Assembly: GCA_963977425.1 (NCBI GenBank)
Contig: CAXBOO010000004.1
Location: 372,001 to 436,000 of the forward strand
Direction of reading: 5' to 3'
DNA: 64,000 bases
From: CAXBOO01 sp963977425
GTDB taxonomy: Bacteria; Bacteroidota; Bacteroidia; Flavobacteriales_D; Luteibaculaceae
The stretch's first letter is position 1. Each line of letters starts with the position of its first letter. Below are positions 10,302 to 18,766 of the stretch, one piece after another. The notes under the pieces are model-generated. The model was given only the letters and a program-made list of their open reading frames with translations. It was not told where the DNA came from and did no database searches. A program made the position numbers and the translations under genes.

Positions 10302-11183
10302 TTAACTGTGTCCTTCAGTCTCTGCATCGCGGTGAATTTTCTTTACTAAACCTTGCAATACTTTACCTGGTCCGCATTCAACAAAATGGGTTGCACCATC
10401 GGCTACCATGTTTTCTACACTTTGTGTCCAGCGAACAGGGGCTGTTAATTGAGCAATCAGATTTGCTTTAATCTCTTCAGGCTGTGTAACCGCTTTAGCA
10501 TTTACGTTTTGGTAAATAGGACAAATTGGAGCTGCGAAAGTTGTACTGTTAATGGCATCCTGCAATTCTTCTTGTGCAGGCATCATCAATGGCGAATGAA
10601 ATGCTCCACCAACGGGAAGAAGTAATGCTCTACGGGCTCCCATTTCTTTAGCCAATTCGCATGCTTTTTCTACTGCGGCTGTAGCACCAGAAATAACCAA
10701 TTGACCTGGGCAGTTGTAGTTAGCAGCAACCACTATGCCGTCGGTTTTTTCGCAAAGCTCTTCAACTTGTTCGTCGCTTAGGGCCAATACGGCTGCCATG
10801 GTAGATGGTTCTGCTTTACACGCTTTTTGCATGGCATCGGCACGTTTTGAAACCAATTTCAATCCATCTTCAAAAGAAAGTGCATTGGCAGAAACCAAAG
10901 CTGAAAATTCACCCAAAGAATGTCCTGCAACCATATCGGGTTTGAAATCGTCGCCCAAAACTTTGGCTACAATTACAGAGTGAATGAATATAGCTGGTTG
11001 AGTTACGTTGGTTTGTTTCAAGTCTTCAGGTGTGCCTTCAAACATTATTTTTTGAATGTCGAAGCCTAAAATTTTGTTGGCTTTGGCAAATAGATCTTTT
11101 GCAATTTGGTGGTTGTCAAACAAATCTTTTCCCATTCCTGGGAACTGAGAACCTTGTCCCGGAAAAACGTAAGCTTTTTTCAT
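10302..11183 (-). CDS. fabD: Malonyl-CoA--acyl carrier protein transacylase
   Basis: Transfers malonyl from CoA to acyl carrier protein, supplying the extender unit for type II fatty-acid synthesis in the cytoplasm. The 293 residues show the N-terminal FPGQGSQFPGMG signature, the nucleophile Ser89 in GHSLGEFSALV and the catalytic His196 in GGAFHSPLM. Length and motifs are standard. It stands alone, with no other fab genes next to it, and has its own terminator and a plausible promoter, so it appears monocistronic. Confidence 0.97.
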   Translation of the reverse strand: MKKAYVFPGQGSQFPGMGKDLFDNHQIAKDLFAKANKILGFDIQKIMFEGTPEDLKQTNVTQPAIFIHSVIVAKVLGDDFKPDMVAGHSLGEFSALVSANALSFEDGLKLVSKRADAMQKACKAEPSTMAAVLALSDEQVEELCEKTDGIVVAANYNCPGQLVISGATAAVEKACELAKEMGARRALLLPVGGAFHSPLMMPAQEELQDAINSTTFAAPICPIYQNVNAKAVTQPEEIKANLIAQLTAPVRWTQSVENMVADGATHFVECGPGKVLQGLVKKIHRDAETEGHS

Positions 11184-11231
11184 AGTAGTGGTTTTGGATT
11201 GAGCAGTGTAAGATACAACTCAAACATGGCG

Positions 11232-11239
11232 CAAATATG
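11232..11239 (-). promoter_or_regulatory. Possible -7 box of fabD
   Basis: The minus strand reads CATATTTG followed by CGC, one mismatch from TAnnTTTG, about 49 bases before the fabD ATG. No -33 TTG is seen at the right distance, so this is a weak call. Confidence 0.3.
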
Positions 11240-11282
11240 CTAAAATTGATAATTCTGTACCGAATAGAATTGAGGGAGAATG

Positions 11283-11304
11283 AAAAAAGGGCCGAAGCCC
11301 TTTT
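11283..11304 (-). terminator. Intrinsic terminator with UUCG tetraloop, end of the queD-folE-BI-1 operon
   Basis: On the minus strand an eight-base stem AAAAGGGC/GCCCTTTT encloses TTCG, a very stable tetraloop, and is followed by a run of six T. It lies just after the end of the Bax-inhibitor gene. The hairpin is nearly symmetrical, but the T run favours the minus strand. Confidence 0.85.
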
Positions 11305-11326
11305 GAATAGTTATTGTTATTAGTGA

Positions 11327-12055
11327 TCAATCTCTGCTGCCACCAAAAAAGCGCAACAACATCAAAAATAAATTGATGAAATCGAGGTATAAATTAAGCG
11401 CACTAGCCATAGCCAATTTGCTTGCCATTTCAGATCCTGTACTCAACATTTCTGCTGCATTTCTTCGAATCATTTGCATGTCATAAGCTGTTAGACCTGT
11501 AAATATCAATACACCAACTCCAGAAATGATGAAATCCATCATGCTGCTGCCTAAAAACATGTTGACAACCATCGCAATGATTAGTCCTACTACTGCCATT
11601 CTAAGTACCATGCCGAAGCCTGTTAAATCGGTACGTGTTTTATAGCCTAAGATGGCCATAACGCCAAATGTAGCCGAGCAGATGAAAAAGGTATTGGCAA
11701 TAGAACCCATGGAGTAATACAAGAAAATATAACTCAAACTAATGCCCATAACTGCAGAATAAATTAATAATGCAACCAACATTTGCTGTGCACTTAACTT
11801 TTGTATGGCTTTGCCTAAGAATAATACAAATCCAAGCGGAGCTAACAATACAGCCCATCCTAAAATGGTTCTTCCACCTGTTACAGGGTTGATTAAATAC
11901 TCCATTAAATCTGGAGTTGTACCAAACCAAAAAGAAGCAACACCAGTTATGGCTAATGCAGCTGTTAGGTAAGTGAATACTCTTCCTACAAATGCTTTTT
12001 CAGCATCTTCTCGAGTGATGGTTTTTGTTCGAACGTTGTTGTTTTGATCGTACAT
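11327..12055 (-). CDS. Bax inhibitor-1/YccA family integral membrane protein
   Basis: A 242-residue multi-spanning inner-membrane protein. After a charged N-terminus (about 20 residues) at least six, probably seven, hydrophobic helices follow (for example AALAITGVASFWFG, ILGWAVLLAPLGFVLFLG, MLVALLIYSAVMGISLSYIFLYY). The conserved segment GVGVLIFTGLTAYDMQMIRR near residue 195 is the hallmark of the BI-1/YccA/YbhL family, in which Asp residues around TAYD are linked to pH-gated calcium leak in a structural study of the Bacillus homologue. It follows folE after 2 bases. The cellular role here is not known. Confidence 0.9.
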   Translation of the reverse strand: MYDQNNNVRTKTITREDAEKAFVGRVFTYLTAALAITGVASFWFGTTPDLMEYLINPVTGGRTILGWAVLLAPLGFVLFLGKAIQKLSAQQMLVALLIYSAVMGISLSYIFLYYSMGSIANTFFICSATFGVMAILGYKTRTDLTGFGMVLRMAVVGLIIAMVVNMFLGSSMMDFIISGVGVLIFTGLTAYDMQMIRRNAAEMLSTGSEMASKLAMASALNLYLDFINLFLMLLRFFGGSRD

Positions 12056-12057
12056 GA

Positions 12058-12669
12058 TTAATGAAGTTTAGCAGATACTAAGTTAATGAATTCGTTGCGT
12101 GTTTCGTTGTTTGTAAACGCACCTGTAAAGGCCGATGTTGTGGTAACAGAGTTTTGTTTCTGAACACCTCTCATTTGCATGCACATGTGTCTAGCTTCAA
12201 TGATTACAGCAACTCCGTGAGGTTGTAAAGTTTCCTCTATACAGTCGCGGATTTCGTTGGTTAAACGCTCTTGAACTTGAAGTCTTCTTGCAAAAGCATC
12301 TACCACTCTTGGCAATTTGCTTAGCCCAACAATTTTCCCATTGGGGATGTAAGCAATGTGTGCTTTACCGAAAAATGGCAACATATGGTGTTCGCACATA
12401 GAATACACTTCTATGTCTTTTACCAATACCATTTGGTTGTAGTCTTCTGTAAACATGGCCGATTTTAAAATCTGTGCAGGATCTAAATCGTAACCATGTG
12501 TTAGAAATTGAAGGGCTTTGGCAACACGTTCGGGTGTTTTTAGCAAACCTTCTCTTTCAGGGTCTTCACCCAAATCTTTTATTATGCTTTTATAAACGCC
12601 TGATATTCTTGTTACAGCTTCATTGTCGTAACTATCTATGCGTTTGTAACTTTCTTCTTGATTGTCCAT
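12058..12669 (-). CDS. folE: GTP cyclohydrolase I
   Basis: Converts GTP to 7,8-dihydroneopterin triphosphate, the first step to folate and to queuosine precursors. In 203 residues the zinc ligands are visible as Cys92 and His95 (MCEHHMLPF) and Cys163 (HMCMQMRG), with the substrate-binding [22 protein letters not shown] between. Length and motifs are those of the zinc-dependent type I enzyme. It sits between queD (11 bases upstream) and the BI-1 gene (2 bases downstream). Pairing with queD suggests that this copy feeds 7-deazaguanine or tetrahydropterin synthesis as well as folate. Confidence 0.96.
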   Translation of the reverse strand: MDNQEESYKRIDSYDNEAVTRISGVYKSIIKDLGEDPEREGLLKTPERVAKALQFLTHGYDLDPAQILKSAMFTEDYNQMVLVKDIEVYSMCEHHMLPFFGKAHIAYIPNGKIVGLSKLPRVVDAFARRLQVQERLTNEIRDCIEETLQPHGVAVIIEARHMCMQMRGVQKQNSVTTTSAFTGAFTNNETRNEFINLVSAKLH

Positions 12670-12680
12670 TATATTGACTT

Positions 12681-13100
12681 CTATTCGCCGTAGTATTCAG
12701 CGAAATTATTACTTGTTTCGTAAATCTTAACGCAATGCAGCGTGCAATTGTGTTTTTCTACTTCTGATTTCAATTCGTCCCAAACGGCAAAACACAAATT
12801 TTCTGTTGATGCCATTATACCTTGCATAAACGCAACATCTAAATTCAGGTTTTTATGATCTACTTTATCTAAAACTTTCACTTTTATGATATCGCTCAAA
12901 ACCTTCAAGTCCATCACATAACCAGTATCGGCATCGGGGGTTCCTTTTACGGTTACATACAAATCGTAGTTGTGTCCATGCCAATTTTTGTTAGAACATT
13001 TACCAAATATTTCCTCGTTTTTTTCGTCCGACCAATCGTGGTTCCATAGCTTGTGAGCAGCATTGAAGTGTTCGTGACGGGTTACATATATGGTTCTCAT
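12681..13100 (-). CDS. queD: 6-carboxy-5,6,7,8-tetrahydropterin synthase (QueD/PTPS family)
   Basis: Acts on dihydroneopterin triphosphate, the product of FolE encoded next door, usually giving 6-carboxytetrahydropterin on the way to queuosine. In 139 residues the zinc histidines are His16 (NAAHKLW), His41 and His43 (NWHGHNY), and a catalytic Cys35 lies in GKCSNKNW. The protein is slightly longer than the E. coli enzyme because of a loop ([12 protein letters not shown]), seen in many Bacteroidota members. A 6-pyruvoyl-tetrahydropterin synthase activity cannot be excluded from sequence. First gene of a three-gene minus-strand operon. Confidence 0.88.
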   Translation of the reverse strand: MRTIYVTRHEHFNAAHKLWNHDWSDEKNEEIFGKCSNKNWHGHNYDLYVTVKGTPDADTGYVMDLKVLSDIIKVKVLDKVDHKNLNLDVAFMQGIMASTENLCFAVWDELKSEVEKHNCTLHCVKIYETSNNFAEYYGE

Positions 13101-13135
13101 TTTGGGTTTATCTGTTTAACACTACGATGATAGTG

Positions 13136-13144
13136 CAAATGTTA
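13136..13144 (-). promoter_or_regulatory. Possible -7 box of the queD operon
   Basis: The minus strand reads TAACATTTG followed by CAC: close to TAnnTTTG but with one extra base between TA and TTTG. It lies about 36 bases before the queD ATG and ends next to the divergent hldD promoter. Confidence 0.35.
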
Positions 13145-13156
13145 CATTTCTGCGCT

Positions 13157-13164
13157 TATATTTG
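13157..13164 (+). promoter_or_regulatory. -7 box of hldD
   Basis: TATATTTG matches TAnnTTTG and lies 20 bases before the hldD ATG at 13184. The predicted leader is about 13-14 bases. No -33 TTG at 19 bases is visible. Confidence 0.5.
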
Positions 13165-13183
13165 TTGGTATTAACGCAAATTA

Positions 13184-14149
13184 ATGATTGTAATCACAGG
13201 AGCGGCAGGTTTTATTGCAAGCTACACCGCAGCATATATAGCAGAACAAGGATTTGGCGATTTGGTTTTGGTCGACGATTTTTCTAAAACCTACAAAAAA
13301 GCCAATTTCGAAAACAAGAAGGCCAAGTTGGTTGAACGCTCGGTATTTCCTAATTGGTTGAAAGAAAATGCAGCAGCTGTTCAAATGGTAATTCATTTGG
13401 GTGCCAGAACCGACACTACTGAGTTTGATTACAGCATTCACGAAGAACTGAATTTAGAATACAGCAAAACGCTTTGGAATATCTGTGTAGAAGAAGGGCT
13501 TCCATTCATTTATGCGTCTTCTGGTGCGACGTATGGTTTGGGAGAATTTGGCTATGCCGATAGTCACGAATTACCTGAAAAATTAAAACCTTTAAACGCT
13601 TACGGTATCTCAAAAAATGAGTTCGACATTTGGGCGTTAAAACAAGAACGTCAACCTTATTTTTGGGCGGGATTGAAGTTTTTCAACGTGTATGGTCCAA
13701 ACGAATACCATAAAAGCAGAATGGCGTCGGTTATATTCCATGCCTTCAAACAAATAAAAGAAACCAAGGCAATGAAATTATTTGCCAGCCACCATCCAGA
13801 TTATAAAGACGGTGAGCAATTGCGCGACTTTGTTTACGTACGAGATGTTGCATCGGTAATATTCTTCTTGATGAACCACAGAAAAAATAGTGGTTTGTAC
13901 AATTTAGGTACTGGAGAAGCTCGAACTTTCAATGCGCTGGTTACTTCTGTTTTCAATGCTTTGGAGTTGACACCAGATATCAGTTACATTCCTACACCTG
14001 AGGATATTAGAGATAAGTACCAATATTTTACGGAAGCCGATATGAGCAAATTAATAAGTATTGGGTACGATAAGCCTTTTACTAGTTTGGAAGATGGTGT
14101 AACCGATTACGTGAAAAATTACTTAATGAAGGACTTTAAGGTAGTGTAA
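13184..14149 (+). CDS. hldD: ADP-glyceromanno-heptose 6-epimerase
   Basis: An NAD(P)-dependent epimerase of the short-chain dehydrogenase superfamily that makes ADP-L-glycero-D-manno-heptose for the LPS inner core. The 321 residues begin directly with the dinucleotide-binding motif MIVITGAAGFIASYTAAYI, followed by FxDDFSK-type second strand (LVDDFSKTYKK), SSGATYG and the catalytic YGISK (Tyr about 142, Lys 146). The region NVYGPNEYHKSRMASVIFHAF is characteristic of HldD. It is transcribed alone between the queD operon and the convergent MerR gene; other heptose genes are not in the window. Confidence 0.92.
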   Translation: MIVITGAAGFIASYTAAYIAEQGFGDLVLVDDFSKTYKKANFENKKAKLVERSVFPNWLKENAAAVQMVIHLGARTDTTEFDYSIHEELNLEYSKTLWNICVEEGLPFIYASSGATYGLGEFGYADSHELPEKLKPLNAYGISKNEFDIWALKQERQPYFWAGLKFFNVYGPNEYHKSRMASVIFHAFKQIKETKAMKLFASHHPDYKDGEQLRDFVYVRDVASVIFFLMNHRKNSGLYNLGTGEARTFNALVTSVFNALELTPDISYIPTPEDIRDKYQYFTEADMSKLISIGYDKPFTSLEDGVTDYVKNYLMKDFKVV

Positions 14150-14158
14150 GCTATTCTT

Positions 14159-14506
14159 TTAGTCTTGTTGATCCATTCCTGTCTTCAGCTTCATTAGTTC
14201 TTCTCTGATGTAGCTAAGCTTTTGAAGTACGGTGGTTTTGTCCATTTCAGGATCTATACCTCTAACCAATTTGTCTTTTGCTCCTTCAAGAGTGAATTTT
14301 CGCTCTTTTACAAGGTTGTAAATTAAATTGATGTGTTCAAGATCTTTTACACGGTATTGACGCACCCCATTTTTATTCTTTTGAGGTTTGATGGTGTCAA
14401 ACTCTTTTTCCCAGAAACGAATCAATGAAGTGCTAACATTGAATATTTGAGCTACCTCACCTATGGAGTAGTAAAGTTGATTTGGATTTAGCTTTAACTC
14501 CGGCAT
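14159..14506 (-). CDS. Short MerR-family transcriptional regulator
   Basis: A 115-residue protein with an N-terminal winged helix of the MerR type: LYYSIGEVAQIFNVSTSLIRFWEKEFDTIKP, the wing region GVRQYRVKDLEHINLIYNLV and the start of the dimer helix (LEGAKDKLVRG). MerR proteins normally twist overlong promoters to activate them. A separate ligand-binding domain is absent, so no inducer can be predicted. It follows the M23 peptidase gene by 9 bases on the same strand and is probably its operon partner. Confidence 0.88.
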   Translation of the reverse strand: MPELKLNPNQLYYSIGEVAQIFNVSTSLIRFWEKEFDTIKPQKNKNGVRQYRVKDLEHINLIYNLVKERKFTLEGAKDKLVRGIDPEMDKTTVLQKLSYIREELMKLKTGMDQQD

Positions 14507-14515
14507 AGTGCAACC

Positions 14516-15493
14516 TTAATCGAATGATTGGTTAGCGCTACTAGATAATTCTATCATACGGTCAAACTCTTCTGGAGTTAAATCGTTGAAGTAGTAGTTG
14601 TAAGGATTTACTTTTCTATTGTCCTTCTCAACTTCGTAATGTAAGTGCGGTCCAGTAGATGAGCCCGTGTTACCAACAAAGCCAATAATGTCGCCACGTT
14701 TTACTTTCTGTCCTTTCTTTACGTTGAAACGACTCATGTGAGCATAACGCGTTTTGTAACCAAACTGGTGTTTTATAACAATATGGTTTCCATACCCACG
14801 CTTACTTGATATAACCGATTCTACAACCCCATCTCCAGTAGCAAAAATGTGCGTTCCAGTAGGAGCTGTAAAGTCCATTCCGGTATGCATTTTTCGAATT
14901 TTATGAATTGGATGTATTCGGTATCCAAAACCAGAAGCTACACGAGTTAAATCTTCATTGGTAATTGGTTGAATAGCTGGTATGCTTTGTAATAATTCTT
15001 CTTTTTGTTTCGCTAATTCTACAATTTCATCAAAGGATTTTGATTGGATGTAGAGTTTTTGAGAAATATTATCAATGGTTTTACGCGTATTGATAACTAA
15101 TTCAGAAAATTTATAGCCTTCTAAACCAATGTATCTATTCACTCCACCAACTCCAGCTTCGCGAACATCTTGAGAAATTGGCTCAGCTTCAAATATTACT
15201 CGGTAGATGTTATTGTCTCTATGAATGATGTTTGAAAGCACATCTTTTATCTGCGAAACATCTTTGTTTATAACTGCGTATTGTAGCTTAAGTTGCTCAT
15301 TTTCACGCTTTAAGGCGATTTCTTTTGGTGAGTCAAAAAAGGTATATGCCACAAACAAAATGATACTGGCAAACACCATACCCGTGATAACAAAAGACAA
15401 TAAACGCTTCAGTCTATCTTTTGTAGTTAGCGTAATGCGCTCGTAGTTAAGCGTATTCGGGTTGTATATATACTTATGTTTAGATGTAGACAC
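14516..15493 (-). CDS. Membrane-anchored M23 family metallopeptidase (LytM-like)
   Basis: A likely peptidoglycan endopeptidase or divisome-type LytM factor. I place the start at the GTG at 15493, giving MSTSKHKYIYNPNTLNYERI, a typical N-terminus of this Bacteroidota family; the longer frame begins at a TTG lying inside the promoter box. One transmembrane segment (about residues 34-53, LLSFVITGMVFASIILFVAY) is followed by a coiled coil (about 60-95), a linker and a C-terminal M23 domain with all zinc-site motifs: HxxxD in MHTGMDF and HxH in GPHLHYE. The active site should be intact, so it is an enzyme rather than a degenerate regulator. Operon with the MerR gene. Confidence 0.9.
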   Translation of the reverse strand: MSTSKHKYIYNPNTLNYERITLTTKDRLKRLLSFVITGMVFASIILFVAYTFFDSPKEIALKRENEQLKLQYAVINKDVSQIKDVLSNIIHRDNNIYRVIFEAEPISQDVREAGVGGVNRYIGLEGYKFSELVINTRKTIDNISQKLYIQSKSFDEIVELAKQKEELLQSIPAIQPITNEDLTRVASGFGYRIHPIHKIRKMHTGMDFTAPTGTHIFATGDGVVESVISSKRGYGNHIVIKHQFGYKTRYAHMSRFNVKKGQKVKRGDIIGFVGNTGSSTGPHLHYEVEKDNRKVNPYNYYFNDLTPEEFDRMIELSSSANQSFD

Positions 15494-15499
15494 TTGCCG

Positions 15500-15507
15500 C
15501 AAAAATA
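15500..15507 (-). promoter_or_regulatory. -7 box of the M23 peptidase gene, overlapping the longest frame
   Basis: The minus strand reads TATTTTTG, a full match to TAnnTTTG. Transcription would begin around 15493-15496, at or next to the proposed GTG start, so the mRNA may be leaderless. Confidence 0.55.
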
Positions 15508-15566
15508 AAAATTATAACTGTATATAGCGCCCATTTTTCGCCATTACCCTAAATTCGCGCAACATT

Positions 15567-15572
15567 AAGGAG
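15567..15572 (+). promoter_or_regulatory. Shine-Dalgarno-like sequence before alaS
   Basis: AAGGAG ends 8 bases before the alaS ATG. Most genes in this window lack such a site, as expected in Bacteroidota. Confidence 0.45.
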
Positions 15573-15580
15573 CAATAAAG

Positions 15581-18184
15581 ATGACGAGCGCTGAAATACG
15601 TAGACAATTTCTTGATTTTTTTCAAAAAAACAACCATTCGGTAGTAGATTCTGCTCCTGTAGTTTTAAAGGACGATCCTACATTGATGTTTACCAATGCG
15701 GGAATGAATCAATTCAAAGACCGATTCTTAGGAAATAGTAGCGAAGGCGACACTCGTGTTACCGATGCTCAGAAGTGTTTGCGTGTATCCGGAAAGCACA
15801 ACGATTTAGAAGAAGTAGGGGTAGATACTTACCACCATACATTGTTCGAAATGTTAGGCAACTGGTCTTTTGGCGATTATTTCAAGCAAGAAGCTATCGA
15901 TATGGCTTGGGCGTTTTTAAAAGATACAATGGGCATTGCTCCAGAGCAAATGTATGTTTCGTATTTTGAAGGAAACGAAGATGTAGAGGAGGATGTTGAA
16001 ACCAAAAACTTGTGGTTAAAACACGTTAAACCTGAAAACATCATAAAAGGAAACGCCAAAGATAACTTTTGGGAAATGGGCGACACTGGTCCTTGCGGTC
16101 CATGTACTGAAATACATGTTGATATCCGACCAAAAGATGTAAGAGCTAAAGGTGATGGTGCTGCATTGGTAAACAATGATCATCCTCAGGTTATCGAAAT
16201 CTGGAATTTGGTTTTCATTCAGTTCAATAGAAAAAAATCAGGCGATTTAGAGCCTTTGCCTAACAAACACGTTGATACCGGAATGGGATTAGAGCGGTTG
16301 GCTATGGTTATTCAAGGCAAATCGTCTACTTACGATACCGATATCTTTACCCATTTAATTTCTGTTCTAGAAAAACAATCGGGTAAAAAATATACTGGCG
16401 GCGATACCAAAATAGATATCGCATTTAGAGTATTGTCAGACCATGTTCGTGCTGTTGCATTTGCTATTGCCGATGGACAGCTTCCTTCCAACACAGGTGC
16501 AGGGTATGTCATCAGACGTATTTTGCGTCGTGCAGTACGTTATGCTTACAGTTTCTTGGATTTAAAAGAACCTTTCTTGCACAACTTAGCGAAAGAATTG
16601 ATTTTGTTGATGGGCGAACATTACACAGAATTGAAAGCGCAAGAGACCTTGTTATTGAAAGTAATTTTGGAAGAAGAAAACACCTTCTTAAAAACCTTGA
16701 GTGTTGGCTTAAACATGCTGAACGAGGCTAGCGAAAACGTTGAAGGTAAATTCTCTGGTGAAAAAGCTTTCGAGCTTTACGACACTTTTGGTTTTCCTAT
16801 CGATTTGACTCAACTTATTCTGAGTGAAAAAAATATTGAAGTTGATATTGATACGTTTACCGCTGAACTGAATAAGCAAAAGAATAGATCGCGTAAAGCG
16901 AGTAAGCAAGATGTTGACGATTGGGTACTTGTAAACGATCGCAGTGAGTTGCCAGAATTTGTTGGCTACGATAATTTAGAAAGCGCTTGTACTTTGGTAA
17001 AACACCGAAAAGTAGAAGCTCAAAACAAAACCTTTTATCAAGTAGTAGTACACCCTACACCATTTTACCCAGAAGGAGGAGGACAAGTAGGCGATAGAGG
17101 GCGCTTAGTTCTTGCCGACGGCAGAGAAATAGAAGTTTTTGACACCAAAAAAGAGAATGGTCTTATCATTCAGTTTTGCAATGAAGTCCCAACCGATGTA
17201 GTTAAAGCTGTAGTTGATAGCAATAAAAGAAAAGCTACTGAACGCAACCATAGTGCTACGCATTTATTGCATTTTGCTTTACGCGAAATATTAGGCACAC
17301 ACGTTGAACAAAAAGGATCGTTAGTAAATGAAAAAGCATTGCGCTTCGATTTTTCTCACTTCGCTGCGCTTAGCAATGAAGAAATTCAAAAAGTAGAAGA
17401 CCGAGTAAATGAATTGGTTCTAGAAAACATCAATCTAACCGAACACCGTACAGCCAAAATAGAAGACGCAAAAGCGATGGGTGCCATGGCTTTGTTTGGC
17501 GAAAAGTATGGCGATACTGTAAGAGTTGTTCAATTTGGCGACTCCATAGAGCTTTGCGGAGGCACACACGTTCCTACAAGCGCAAGTGTTGGTTTGTTTG
17601 TGTTGAAAAGCGAATCGTCTGTAGCGAGTGGAGTAAGACGTTTAGAAGCGCTTACAGCCAATGTGGCAAAAAACTATTTGCAACAGCAAGCCAACGAACT
17701 TTCTGCCATCAAAACATTGGTAAAAAGCCCGGTGCAACCCATCAATGCTATTGAAAGCTTATTGGCTTCTAAAAAGAGTTTAGAAAATACGCTTGAAAAG
17801 TTAGAGCAAGAGTTTGCCCTTCAAAATGCGAGCAAAGCATTGGAATCGGCAACCTTGTTGAATAACGGTTTACGCTATGTTCATTTTGAAAACAGAATAG
17901 GGGCTAAGCAAAGTAAAAACTTGGCCAACGACTGGAAAGCAAAAGAAGAAAATTTAGTAGCTGTTTTTACAAACGATGTAGAGGGCAAGGCCAATCTAGC
18001 TGTATTTGTTTCCGACAATTTGTTGAAAGAAAAAGGTTTGAAAGCTGGCGATTTGATAAAAATAGGAGCGAAGCACATCCAAGGTGGTGGCGGTGGAGCA
18101 CCATTTTATGCCAGTGCGGGTGGTAAAAATCCTGCAGGATTGCCTCAAGCCGAACAAGATATTTTAGCTCACATTCAATCATGA
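15581..18184 (+). CDS. alaS: Alanine--tRNA ligase
   Basis: Charges tRNA-Ala and edits mischarged Ser and Gly. The 867 residues carry the class II catalytic core at the N-terminus (MTSAEIRRQFLDFFQKNNHSVVDSAPVV, then DPTLMFTNAGMNQFKD and the GCGP-like GDTGPCGPCTEIH), the tRNA-binding helical region, an editing domain with its zinc motifs HSATH (NHSATHLLHFALRE) and CGGTH (ELCGGTHVPTSASVG), and the glycine-rich C-terminal domain (HIQGGGGGAPFYASAGGK). Length and motifs are complete. Its stop codon overlaps the start of the adenosyltransferase gene (ATGA at 18181-18184), so translation of the two is probably coupled. Confidence 0.98.
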   Translation: MTSAEIRRQFLDFFQKNNHSVVDSAPVVLKDDPTLMFTNAGMNQFKDRFLGNSSEGDTRVTDAQKCLRVSGKHNDLEEVGVDTYHHTLFEMLGNWSFGDYFKQEAIDMAWAFLKDTMGIAPEQMYVSYFEGNEDVEEDVETKNLWLKHVKPENIIKGNAKDNFWEMGDTGPCGPCTEIHVDIRPKDVRAKGDGAALVNNDHPQVIEIWNLVFIQFNRKKSGDLEPLPNKHVDTGMGLERLAMVIQGKSSTYDTDIFTHLISVLEKQSGKKYTGGDTKIDIAFRVLSDHVRAVAFAIADGQLPSNTGAGYVIRRILRRAVRYAYSFLDLKEPFLHNLAKELILLMGEHYTELKAQETLLLKVILEEENTFLKTLSVGLNMLNEASENVEGKFSGEKAFELYDTFGFPIDLTQLILSEKNIEVDIDTFTAELNKQKNRSRKASKQDVDDWVLVNDRSELPEFVGYDNLESACTLVKHRKVEAQNKTFYQVVVHPTPFYPEGGGQVGDRGRLVLADGREIEVFDTKKENGLIIQFCNEVPTDVVKAVVDSNKRKATERNHSATHLLHFALREILGTHVEQKGSLVNEKALRFDFSHFAALSNEEIQKVEDRVNELVLENINLTEHRTAKIEDAKAMGAMALFGEKYGDTVRVVQFGDSIELCGGTHVPTSASVGLFVLKSESSVASGVRRLEALTANVAKNYLQQQANELSAIKTLVKSPVQPINAIESLLASKKSLENTLEKLEQEFALQNASKALESATLLNNGLRYVHFENRIGAKQSKNLANDWKAKEENLVAVFTNDVEGKANLAVFVSDNLLKEKGLKAGDLIKIGAKHIQGGGGGAPFYASAGGKNPAGLPQAEQDILAHIQS

Positions 18185-18729
18185 AGATTTATACCAAAAC
18201 AGGCGACAAAGGCACAACCATGCTTTTGGGCGGAACACGAGTAGCCAAGCATCATATTAAAATTGAAGCTTATGGCGAAGTAGATGGTTTGAATGCCTAT
18301 GTGGGAATGCTGATTGATACAGCACCTGAGAAAACTCAGCTAGCTTTGCTAGAGGCGGTACAAAACCAATTGTTTACCATTGGTTCTTATTTGTCTTTGG
18401 TAGAAGGCAACGATAAAGTGGCATTGCCGAAGATTGAAGAAAGTTGGATTACCGATTTGGAAAATCACATCGATGAGATGGACGAGCAATTGCCGCCTTT
18501 AAAGAACTTTGTTTTGCCTGGTGGATCTGTTGCTTCGTCGCATGCACATATTGCACGTTGTGCATGCCGAAAAGCAGAAAGAAGAGTAAGTCAGTTGGCT
18601 GAGGTGGAGGCAATTCATGCGCTCATCATTCCATACATAAATCGTTTGTCTGATTACCTTTTTGCGCTAAGCCGTTACTGGGTACAAGCTGCTGGGGCCG
18701 TAGAAAGACCATGGATTCCGAGTAAGTAA
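18181..18729 (+). CDS. Cob(I)yrinic acid a,c-diamide adenosyltransferase, PduO type
   Basis: Transfers the adenosyl group of ATP to cob(I)alamin to make coenzyme B12. The 182 residues show the PduO-type motifs: KIYTKTGDKGTTMLLGGTRV near the N-terminus (ATP site), EAYGEVDGLNAYVGM, and the helix CACRKAERRV plus INRLSDYLFALSRY toward the C-terminus. It overlaps alaS by four bases. No other cobalamin genes are in the window, so it probably serves a salvage route for a B12-dependent enzyme such as methylmalonyl-CoA mutase; that link is inference. Confidence 0.93.
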   Translation: MKIYTKTGDKGTTMLLGGTRVAKHHIKIEAYGEVDGLNAYVGMLIDTAPEKTQLALLEAVQNQLFTIGSYLSLVEGNDKVALPKIEESWITDLENHIDEMDEQLPPLKNFVLPGGSVASSHAHIARCACRKAERRVSQLAEVEAIHALIIPYINRLSDYLFALSRYWVQAAGAVERPWIPSK

Positions 18730-18766
18730 AAGGGTAAGTCTTCTACAATCGTTAAGGGATTTAGTA

